DNA of 64,000 nt from Pieris napi (taxonomy: Eukaryota > Arthropoda > Insecta > Lepidoptera > Pieridae). The stretch lies in NCBI RefSeq assembly GCF_905475465.1, contig NC_062237.1, positions 10,030,501 through 10,094,500 of the forward strand. The letters run 5' to 3'. Position numbers and translations under genes: made by a program. This document shows positions 1-11,500 of the stretch, piece after piece; within the stretch, counting starts at the first letter, position 1, and the number at the start of each line of letters is the position of its first letter. The notes beneath the pieces are model-generated. The model saw nothing but the letters and a program-made list of their open reading frames with translations, had not been told where the DNA came from and ran no database searches.

Positions 1-18
1 AATGTAAATCGGAATTAC

Positions 19-231
19 CTGGCAGTTCATAAAATTGTTATCCTTGAAATGATGTTGGCAAACAACTCTGTTCTTTAATTGGGATACTTTAAGGTTTAAA
101 AATTCATAGCGACGTGCATTGATGATCCACTGGTGACATCGAATCTTGTTAAACACAGGGTAGTGAAACATATGAGTTTTTCCATCTGTTTTCACAGTGC
201 AATTTCTGTATGTACATTTACAGCCACCCAT
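19..231 (-). CDS. THAP-domain zinc-finger protein, first coding exon (partial gene)
   Basis: Reading from ATG at 231-229, the minus strand encodes 71 residues with the THAP C2CH layout: MGGCKCTYRNC (C6-x4-C11), a Trp at 35, and VVCQHHF (C58-x2-H61). THAP domains bind DNA and occur in host transcription factors and in P-type transposases. The exon appears to end at a consensus donor (CAG|GTAATT, intron from 18), leaving phase 0, and the rest of the domain (the usual AVPTIF end) would lie beyond the left edge. It is divergent to the ABC transporter. Whether it is a host gene or transposon-derived cannot be decided from one exon; the clean frame and donor favour a live gene. Confidence 0.72.
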
Positions 232-1417
232 CGTTTTCTCTGTAATTTAAAAAACCCAAAATGAATATCATGTGCGTAAATTAAAAACGTATGGATGTTT
301 AAATAGGTAAGAGTTACCTCTTATGCTTGCTTTACTTTTAGAAATGGACCGAAAATAAAAATTGAAATAGTCACGTATTAATTAATAAATTAAAATTTCT
401 TAATGCAATCTATATCGGCATTATCAATAGAGGTTGTAAATTTATTAAATATTGTCTAAATTTAAACACACAGTTTAGAATTGCGATTTTTCTATCTAAA
501 TAAACAAGCTCTAAAAGATCTCAATTTTTATCACATAATCACAGAGCACATATTATTTCTCAAACAACAATCCAGCGACCATAGACATACCACACTCCAC
601 AGATTAAATAGGAGGAAGGATACACTATAAAATTAATAGAGTCTGTTCGGAAAGAGAACCAACCAGGGACCGCCGTGTTTCGCTCGCAAGCCCTAAGGGT
701 TGAGAGGCACACGCTCAAGCTACTAGGCCAACACTGCTCATTACTTGGCCCTGTAGTCGTAACAATAAATAAAAGCTGATGACGACGATTAACCGTTACA
801 AGAAATCTATATTTATTAGGTTTAGTCTATAGTAGTCTAGAACTCTATGGTTTAAATTTCCATATCTGTAATCTGTATATGTTATATTAATCCCTATAAT
901 TGACCTAAAGGTTGTAGATGCCAAGTCATAAAATCACAAAAAAAAACCCTACAAAAAAAAACAATTTCCTTTGAAAAATATGACCGTTCGATAATTCTTG
1001 CGAAAGTAATAATAGTAACTATGAGAGAAGAAACACGGTAGGCTGAATTCTATTTTTGTCACTAAAATTATACAAACAGCGTCTAAGTATAATCCCATGA
1101 TCCTTTTTTTACAGGAATGGTCAGCATAAACTAAAGATACCAAGTATTTCTTATTTCACATTGGTAAGATTTTGTATGTTTAAAAACTCTCATAATGCAA
1201 AAAGCATTAGAAGTAAATCGATAGTTCTGAATCTATTAATTTACCGTTTAAAAAATCGCGTAAGTAATGTGACCTGAAATATGGAAATACAAAACCACTA
1301 GTAGTATGCCTTCGTCGAAGTAGAATTAAGACAAAAATAACTATCTAACTATGTGGTACTAATAAAAACTTTCATTTCTTTTCATCAACTACATTTTGAT
1401 TGTTTTGATTGTTTCAG
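232..1417. other. Intergenic/5' region between THAP exon and first placed ABC exon
   Basis: AT-rich DNA without a convincing ORF. It holds a SINE-1 remnant at 655-745. It should contain, or be the intron leading to, the missing N-terminal ABC exon. I looked for a Met-bearing exon ending in a phase-0 donor and found only a weak six-codon candidate at about 1196, which I do not accept. Confidence 0.5.
655..745 (-). repeat. SINE-1 head fragment
   Basis: Reverse-oriented fragment of the tRNA-headed SINE seen better at 35185-35465: the box stretch 'gcgtgtgcctctcaa' and 'ggcctagtag' are recognisable in reverse complement. Only the tRNA-like head remains. Confidence 0.5.
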
Positions 1418-1693
1418 TTCAGATTTGCTACGAAGCAAGATTGTATTTTAATTACAATTGGTTTATTGGCGAGTTTTATATCTGGAATATCTTTGTCCTA
1501 TTCCATCACATTAGTTTCCAATGGATTCCAGTCAATGATCAATTACGCTAAGGCAGATAAAAGTGCGGAGACTGAAGCGTATTTTTTAAATGAAATCCAA
1601 GATTTTGTACGTAAATACTCGTGTATTGGTGGTTTATTACTGCTAGGAGGTTACTTGGGAACTGCGCTTATGAATATTACGGCTATTCGTCAG
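1418..1693 (+). CDS. ABCB exon 1 of those placed (TM1-TM2)
   Basis: Starts after acceptor tttcag in phase 0 with FRFATKQD, the usual P-glycoprotein entry into TM1; contains TM1, the first extracellular loop and TM2; ends CAG|GTAGGT. 92 codons. No genuine ATG start is in this exon. Confidence 0.9.
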
Positions 1694-4600
1694 GTAGGTA
1701 TAACATTTTTTTAATTTAATCTATTAACATACGCCTAGTGGGACTGCCATGCTGTTGCTTTCGGACTTCATCGATCAGTCAAGTGATGCAATAGGTATAC
1801 CGGTGAGTGAGGTTCTCGGAGACCATCTCCCTTCCTCTCCCTAAGAAATATAAAGGTTGGATTCGCGATTATTAGGACGCGCTCGCGATGCAGAATTCCT
1901 TGACGTTGCGTAAAGATATGAAAGAAGAGTTGTTCGGGTTATTTAATTAGTAATACGAAATTCCGCCCGTATCACCTCTTCGTCCGTCGATACGCAATTG
2001 AGCGTTTTATTAAGGCAGTTTTTACTGCACACCACCATTATGTGGAACCAGCTGCCTACCGATGTATTTCCGAACCAATTCCGTTTAGAGGTTTTTAAGA
2101 AAAGAGTGCAAATTCTTTTAACGCAGGCAATGCACTTGCCCTAGCTGGCAATGTGAATGCGGCGGCGGCGGCGGTGTCACCTAACATCAGGTGAGCCTCC
2201 TGCCCGTTTGCCCACTGTTACTTAAAAAAATACGCACAATCTGATGACAGTTAAGACAAAAAGTCTGATTTCAGCCTTCAGATAGATAGTGGAATTTCTT
2301 TCTGGTTTACGATTTAAATGTAAATTTTTTTTCGTGTGGAAGAAGTCACTTGACAGGCATGATCGTTACTTACCTACGTTTTGTAAATTTACTTCGACGA
2401 TACGATCGTATAAATTATTTTAATTTTAATAATTAGATTTATTATTTTAATTTTAATAATTAGATTTTGATTTTACCCTTATTAGTAATAAAACAAAGCA
2501 ATTATAATGATTGGTCACAAAGTTGAAAGATAAGTTACGAAGTGTTTCGTTAATCCATACGCATTTTGATATATTTGACCGAATTTACAAAAATTGCAAT
2601 AAAACCTTGGCATACATATATCACTAATCAGATTTTGATTAACTTTTACATCCGTTTGATACGGTATTGTATCATAGAGGCACAGCCCCTCATTAAAGGA
2701 TGCATGACTAAAGTATGTATTAAACGGTTTTCTATAGGTACTAAAGCTAAGGCAAGAATATTTGAGAGCGGCATTAAATCAGGACTTTGCGTACTACGAT
2801 CTGCACCATACCGGGGACTTCGCTTCAAAGATGGCAGAGTAAATAATTCCGTATGTTAATAAAAATGTATCATTGTATATATGAAAGTTTCTATAAAAAA
2901 ATGTGTCTCTATACGATCTGGATAATAATAATATATTAAGAGGTATTCTGCGGGTAGTCACGGCGTGCACGTTGTGTCCTCACAAAAAAATACTAAATAA
3001 ATAGTTTTCCTTAAAAATATTTAGTCTAAAGTGCTTATCCGGCTGTAATAGCGGAGGTCCTATACCAACAAAATATGTTATCCACCACATCGAGTGCAGA
3101 ATATAGTGAATAAGTCAAGTTTTAAAATCGTGTTTCGTGGTTTAACTTAACGGACTCTTTTCTTCAAATTTAAATCAAAATTGTGTGGCAGTTAACAGTG
3201 CTATTTGATTAGAGAAACGGACTTTAATTACCAAAACTTTAAGGACTTGGTGTAAAAAGTATACGTCCGTCGTTCCACAACAGAGCGTTTTCTAAGGCAG
3301 TTTTTGCCGCGCACCACCACTATGTGGAACCAGCTGCCCACAGAAGTATTTCCGAACCAATTCGACTTAGGGTCCTTCATGAAAAGAGCGTACCAATTCT
3401 TGAAAGGCCGGCAACGCACTTGCGAGCCTTCTGGCATTGTGAGTGTCCATGGGCGGCGGTATCACTTAACATCAGGTGAGCCTCCTGCCCGTTTGCCTCC
3501 TATTACATAAAAAAAAAACGTGACTTGCGATAAATCTTGCATTAGTCACTTAACATTATAATGGCTTATCACTTAATTATCATTAGTATCAAGTATGTGT
3601 CTTGAAAGATATCTATATTTATTATCTTTTACCCAACAACAGCGTTAAAGTATACATAATACATTTATAATTAATAACGTTAAATGTCCTAACCATATCA
3701 AGTACCTACTACAGCCTATTTGGCCTTGGTCTTGCCAGAAAAGCCATCAAGGTTCAAAATTCAAAAATCATTTAATCATATAGGTAACACATTGTACACT
3801 TATGACTTGTCAGTAAACAAATAAATATTAATGCTTCTAATTTTACATTTAGTGCCAGTTTCAAATCAAGGGCGTAGAACGGAAGAGAAGAACTGGCAAT
3901 AAACTCTCCGCCACTCTTTTTAATCGCCATGTCTTTTTTTTTACACAACGTTTGTAAGGAGCTGCAACCATTAAACCATGTTCCAAATGACATCTTAAGT
4001 AATTTATAATAATAACATAAATTAAAAACAAAGAGTTGTCCTCTATCAGCAGGACGCATGGTGAAATAGGTTGCTTTTATAAGCCTCCTGGTAGTCTCGA
4101 ATTTGGACAACATGTTCAGCCCATCGTAACCCCTCAAACTTAAGGTTTTCACGATGTCAGGTTCGCCATGCAGGTGACAGCTCATGATTATATCTACTTG
4201 GATGATGATGGATTTTTGATAAAATGTTATCTGACCCAGTGTCTTTTCAAAAAGTTTTAGCATACTACTTTAAAGCTTTTGTCCTAAAATTTCCTAAGCT
4301 GTGATATCTGATAAGTACGTAAAAAAACGTGTCTGTACTTTTATGTACACGCGTTAGAAGTTATACTTCTTTGGCGTAACAAGATAAAAATCTTTTCGAA
4401 AACTTTATTCTTCGTTTGTAGACAAAACGGCACTAACAATAGAAAAAAGTATTTAATATATTGAAAGTTTTATTATAACGCATTATCTAGTTAAAGTATA
4501 TATAAAGTTTAATTAAATATCACAAAATAAAATGTTGACTGTAGCTAACTTCAGGGAGTCGCTTTTTTGTCATCATCATCACGCGCCAAAAGAAGTATAG

Positions 4601-5521
4601 CTTTAAAAATATATTATGACCTTATTCAAAAATGTAGACAGGGGAGGCCGTATGTAAAGATTGAATAAATTAAAAATATTAATAAGCTAGTTTTATAGAA
4701 TAGCTCTTCTATTGAGAGCAACGTGTAATTAAATTCTAACCTAATTTATTAATTAAAGATATAAGAATGTGTCCAATAACACTTACAGTCTCTATTTAGA
4801 AGACTCTGTTCTGCCCTGTGATTCTGTAACTCACTTTTCGAACTCACACAACGGTTTTCGCCGCGGCGGTCGCTCTCAAATCAGTCGTGAAGCAGTCATT
4901 TTATGATTCGGCATTCTGAAAAGGTGGGAGCTTGTAGTTTATTGTTTATCAAAACCGCTGTGTGAGTTCGAAAAGTGAGTTACGGAATCGCAGGGCTGTT
5001 CCACATATTAACTCGTTTCATTCACGTGATGATGAAGTCTCTGTAAATATACTGGCGCTATTAAATTCTTAATATTACAATTTGTAGTGACGTTATAAAG
5101 TTGGAACAAGGTATTGGAGGCAAGCTGGCGTCGCTTATCTACAGTTTAGCAGTAGCACTTGGTTGCATCATCATGTCCCTGATAAAGGGATGGAAACTCG
5201 CCCTGCTCTGTCTTATTCCTGCACCAATAACATTCTTTCTGGTCGGATTGACGGGATGGGTATGATATTTTATAATATGTTCTTAATCTAATATTAAAAT
5301 TGTCGTGTCACAATGTTCGTTCCCATACTCCTCCGAAACGGCTTGACCGATTTTTATCAAATTTTATATACATATTCAGTAAGTCTGAGTATCGGCTACT
5401 ATATATCTTTCAAGCCCCTAAGTGACAAGGGTGGCGACCCCAAAAGTGATTTTTTTATTTTTTAGACAATTTTTTTTTATGATACAAAATACAAAAATAC
5501 ATACCACCCTTAATTTTTATA

Positions 5522-5570
<49 letters not shown>

Positions 5571-8500
5571 AAACATCGTATGTCGGGTCAGCTAGTTTTC
5601 ATATAAATATTTCAATAAGTTTTGATAAATAGATATATATGAAGATCTTTTCGTCGTTTGTTTGAAACATTTTCAAATGAATTAATTTTTAATAAAATAT
5701 GTAATTTTTGAAGTTATACTTTTGGCTAGGGAAAAACGATTAGAGTAAATTTTTACGATGCGCGCGCACATCGTTACAAGGAACCGACACCTCGAAGTAT
5801 AACTTCTTACGCGTGTACATAAGTACACACACGTTTTTTTTTTAATTTATTCAATACTCAACATGGTAGCTAGCTGTTGATCTCCGGTAAAACAATAATG
5901 GTTACGGTCAAAAAAAGATGTCCCTGCTGACGGGACTTTTTTATTTAGATAGCCAACAAATTGTACAAGAAGCAATCTAAAGCTAAAAGCGATGCCAGTA
6001 TGGTTGCTGAGGAAGCTATAAGTTCTATCAGAACAGTCTACGCTTTTAATGGGCAGGAGAAAGAGATAGCAAGATATCGAAAACACTTAATTAGAGCGAG
6101 AAATCTTCACATTAAAAAGGGTAAGAATACAAGTTGTTTCGTAGTTAATCGTTGGCATAACGCATTATAGCTCAACGATCTTCAACGATTTTCAAAATTT
6201 TAATTAAATCTGTTAGGCCGTTTGGTCAATAAAGTTTTTCGATTTTTACAAGAAACAACATATTGTATGCAGTCAAAATACAATGCAGTAAAAATTGTCA
6301 ATGAACTATTCCCATTGACAATTTTTACTAGAGACGTTGTCGTTTAGTGTTACGCTGTTGTGCGAGAAGAATAGAAAAATCTATCTGGTTTCTTGAATGT
6401 CAATTGAATTAGAAAATGTAGGGAAGAGCATATCTACACGCTCACAAAATAGTGAAAAAGGTTAGTTGTAAACATAATATTTAATTTTTGAAAGTGAGTA
6501 GTAAAAGCGTATCAAAAACTAGTTCTGAGTAACAATAGATTGGCGTATCTAGGGTTATTTTTCAAGATGTGTGAAATTCCTTAAGTGTCCAAACTACATT
6601 TTGCTAGCCCAACATCCTGGTCACTAGCCCATATTGGTTGCGTTTGATTTTGATTTGTCAAACGGATATGACTTTGAGCCGTGTGTTAAGACGTAATGGA
6701 ATTTTGACACACAACCACACACACACCTTAAGGCAGCTATCCTACTATGGCTGCAGAACAATCGTATGTTGGATTTGGTATTACAGATTACCAGTTTTAT
6801 ATACCATTAAAAAAAATATTATACACTCGCGTCCAATAGCAGTTTACCATCGTACCTTATCCCACAGGACCAGAGACCAATCAGAATTGAACGGAGCGTA
6901 CAATCGTTCTTCTTTTGTTTTAGACTCTCATTATCTAAGGAAGGAACAAAGCACATAAAGAAAATAAATAAATCAATGGCACTACAACCGATTTAGGTCT
7001 GATCCTCAGATTTCTGTACCTATCTGTTTCATGATAATTTTACAATCTAATAGGCACGTAGGTGATAAGCCCCCTGTGCCTGACACACGCCGTCGATTGT
7101 TTGGGTCTAAGGCAAGCTAGTTTCCTCACGATGTTTACCTTCAACATTCGAATGTCAAATACGCACATAGAAATACCTCATGGATGAGAGTCGCACGCTC
7201 AAGCTACGCCAGCACTGCTCTAGCCACACTCTATATGCTATGCTCGCAACGAGAGAGCCTTATCATTCAGTGAAAGTATGAACGCGCAGTCAGATTTTCC
7301 GCTGTCTACTTCTGTACGCTATGTATCTTTATTGCAGAAGCATTTACCGGACTATCGATGGGCACACTTTTCTTCTGCGTGTTTGGCTCTTACGCTATAT
7401 CATTTTATTTTGGAATTTATCTCGTGATAAAGGAGCCGAAAACCTATAATGCCGATGTCATGTTTTCAGTAAGTTACTAGTGGCAAATACTTCTCGAAAT
7501 AAGGCCTTTAACCTAAACCTTTTGTGGATATAAAGTTCATCAACCGTGTTTATATTTCTATAATGTACCCCAAAGAACGGTTCGGTGGCCGTCGATACAT
7601 ATAATCTTATACTAGAATAAGTCCTGAGTACATACCTCGTTGTACTGCTCCTTACTAGAAAGAAAGGCACACGATTACGTCAGCCGTAAGGATTTGGAGA
7701 AATTAGACTGATGCTGTACCATGCCTTACAATAATAGTTCACGAACACGCACAAAACACTCACTATAACAGTCTAAATGGAGGACGTAACTATTGACAAG
7801 AAATTAACAAAAGTATATATAAAAATGCATCAAACGTTAACCGAGTGAATCTCAACAATGACTAATGAATAAATGTGAAGATCGGCCGAGTCAAAATATT
7901 TTTGAGAGCACCCTCATCAAATTTAATAAAATGAAAAAAAAAATGTATTTCGAACAATTTATTTTAATATATGAAACTGAATTATTTTCAGGTATTTTTC
8001 GGGGTGATGACAGCTTTAAGTAATTTCGGTATGGTTGCCTCTCTGATGAATACATTTGGTTCAGCAAGGGGCGCCGGAGCCCAAATATTTCAAACTCTTG
8101 ACAATCTGCCAACCATAAACCCCATATTAAATAGAGGAGTCAAACCAAATGATTTCAGAGGAGATATTGAATATAAGAACGTTGTATTTCACTATCCATC
8201 AAGACCGGATATTACTGTCAGTATTTTATTAATCTATACTAATATTATAAAGAGGAAAGATTTGTATGTAAGTATGTTTGTAAAGAATTCGCTTAAAAAG
8301 TACTATACCGATTTTAAAAATTATTTCAACATTTGAATGCTACATTATCACTGATTAATATAGGCTATATAAATTGAAAGAAAAAAATAAGGATCCCTAC
8401 TAAAATTACAATAATGTTACCCAAGGTGTAAAAAATGCCTATAAAATTTCTTTTATCGCATGCGCTGATGGATAGAACAAAACAATGTTCCACAATACCT

Positions 8501-11500
8501 ATTAAAGAACATATGTACAAACAAAATTAAAAAAATGTCAATCCGGACGCGCTAGTTCCTTATAAATTTATTAATTATATATTAAGTTATTTTGATTAAC
8601 AGGACTCCCACTTGACGTCAAGTCTCGTTTCGGAAATTCGGAATGTCATGATTAGACTGTCGTATATAATATTTCTGTTACGGAACGTGCACAATGAGCT
8701 TATATTTTACCAAACCAAACAAATGCGTTGGTTATTAACGTGCTACGTTCGCATTATACAAATATAATTTTTAGGTACTAAAATCTGTAAATTTGATTAT
8801 AAAACACGGACAAACAGTCGCTTTGGTAGGACATTCTGGTTGTGGGAAATCGACAATTATTCAGCTTTTATCGAGATATTATGACATAGAAGAGGGCTCT
8901 GTAAGTATTAATATTTTATTTTAAAAAATACGCTCAATGCTACAGCAAGAAATTTTTTACGATCAACTAGTAACGGGACAATGAAACACGTCTTAATAGA
9001 GCTATATTTCTTTTCATTATTATTTTAATTATTAATTAAAGATTATACGATTCGCTCGGTTTCGCCGTCCGCTAAAAGCCGTATAACGTGGAAGGCAAGC
9101 GCAAGATGTAGGCTGTAATTGGGTCTGCACTAATTCCTTAGAGCTATTACGCACTGTCGACTTGTCGCCAGCGACTGTGAGTTTCTACAGTTTAAATAGA
9201 TGTCTACGCACTTGGTCGTCGGTCACCCAAGCGACTGGGCGACTCGCCGCGTCGTGGCGACACACAAGCGACTGCCGGTCGCTGGCGACCAATAGAAGCA
9301 CGGCTTCAAATGGAAGCATTCACACTGCGAGCAACTGTCGTAACGACCGGACGTCTGCACGAATGTACTTGGAATACTGTCGCTCGGCTTGGTCGCCTGC
9401 CTAGTTGCCTATGTTTTGGTCGCCGAGAGATCGAGTCGCCGGCGACAAGTCGACAGTGCGTAATAGCTCTTATTGTGCAAAGTATCTTTAAATGTTATGT
9501 AATAAAAAGCCACAAATCTTTTGTCTGGCCTAAATAAAATAAAATTCTAATTTTACTAACTGAACTGAACTGAATTAATAAATTTTTTCACGGTGGTTGC
9601 CTGGAAGAGATCGCTCGAAAGCGATAAGGCCTCCAGTTGCCATCCGTTTCATTTGATTATGTTAAATTTTTATTATGTAAATGCAACGAAGTGTTAATAA
9701 ATAAATATAATAGAATATTGCAAAAAATACGGTTGCTGGTGTATATACTTTAATTATATACTACTTTAAACATATGATTAAGTCGTGTTTGTAACGTACC
9801 TACTTGTATGTCTTTTTAATTTAGTACTTATTGAACATTGATATACAAAAAACCCAAGATGCACACTCAACGTCTAAAAAACGTCCTCAAAAAATGAGCG
9901 CAACATTCTAAATTGTGCGCTCATTTCAAATAGTCTCGCGTCGCTCGCGTCTGGGAGCAGTTGTTAAAAATGCTAAAGTGTTCTGTGAGAAATTGTAAAA
10001 ATATAACGTCAAGAAGGCTAAAAAGGATGGTATTTTCGGTAATTAAAAAACTTTATTGATTAGTTTTTGTTGTTTTTATGACTGATTATAATAAGCAATG
10101 TGTGATTTTTATTATTTTTTTCTAAAAACTTCATTCAACGCACAAACTTCTATACGGACAACTTCAATGGCTGCTTGTTCAGTGTTAGAACAACGCATTA
10201 CAGTCTTCTTTTTTATTTTAGTCGCATTATAAGAATGACCCTGTTCTAATAAGTGGAGTCGATGTTATTTATTTGTGTTTAGTTTTATAAATAAATTTAT
10301 GTACTTTTGAACTATTTTGTGTGTAGTTTTTGACAAATATATTTCCGCTATATAAAGTGTAGGTCAGGAGGTAGCCAATTTAACATTTTTTTTAATCTAA
10401 AGAAAAAACTTTTTAACCGGATTAAAGTTATGTATTATTATAAATTTACTTTTATTTAACATCCAACACCTTTTGCCTTCAGTCACCGTGACCACGCACG
10501 CTGTAAAGGACGCGAAACGTCGGATAAATTTAAAATTATGTTAAATAGTTGTAAATAAAAAAGTCATGTTCGACTCTACTCAATACCTTATCCTACCGGC
10601 CACGGTCGGTCGTAAAATTTTACTGCGTTGTAATAACAACTTTAAACAATTTGCGTAAGGTTGATTTTGCAATAATATATGCTTGTAACACGTGTAAAGA
10701 GACAGAAATAGTGTTTCGGGACACTTTCGAGCGTTACTTTTATTCGAGACTGTGCATCTTGGGTTTTTTGTATATCAATGTTATTGAAGTTATACTTCTA
10801 TTGGCGCGTTAGGGAAAAATGTTTATTATGAGTTTATTATAATTTATTATGAGAGTAAATTTTTACGATGCGAGCGCACACCGTCTTAAAAAAGCGACAC
10901 CCTGAAGTTAGCATAGTCAACATTTTTGAATAAAAAATGTCCATTTCTTTACTTGTATAGAAATAGTTTTTTGTGATATTTAAATAAACTATTGTTTGTG
11001 TCGTTTTTTCTACAAACGTAGAATAAGGCGAAAGTAATGCGATAATATTTTTAAAAAGATTTTTATCTTGTTACGTCAAAGAAGTATAACTTCTAACCCG
11101 CGTACAAAAGTACACACACATGTTTTTTTTAGATAAAATTAGATGGAAATAATGTAAAGGATCTGTCTGTGAAATGGTTGCGATCCCAAATTGGTCTTGT
11201 TTGGCAAGAGCCTGTTTTATTCAGTACCAGTATTCGCGAGAACATCCGATATGGCTACGAAAACGCTACTAATAGAGATGTTGAAGATGCTGCCAAGCAG
11301 GCTAATGCTCATGACTTCATAATGAAACTACCATTAGTTAGTATTTTGTATTTTGCTAACAAGCAAGCTTAAACTTATTATATGAAATAACATTCTTAAG
11401 ATTAAGATATGAAAGATTTCTTTAATAAAAATTTAGTTTGTAGCTTTTTTAGTGAACGAAGCAGCCTCGCAGTTTTAATGTAGTAGTATTAAAACTAGTT

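Noticed and set aside
1196..1213. ATGCAAAAAGCATTAGAA followed by GTAAAT as ABC first coding exon
   Set aside because: Only six codons, no similarity to P-glycoprotein N-termini and no other support.
1409..1417. Apparent start of the ABC transporter at 1409
   Set aside because: The codon is TTG, part of the intron; 'tttcag' at 1412-1417 is the splice acceptor, so the real start is further upstream.
2566..2859. 97-codon frame over ABC exon 2
   Set aside because: Out of phase with the conserved coupling-helix sequence; only the shifted frame 2738-2838 has family motifs and splice sites.
3772..4263. 163-codon minus-strand gene
   Set aside because: Its 3' part recurs in another intron as a dispersed repeat; no recognised domain.
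9162..9537. Arg/Ser-rich frames
   Set aside because: They lie inside the GC-rich Harbinger-type MITE and result from its composition.
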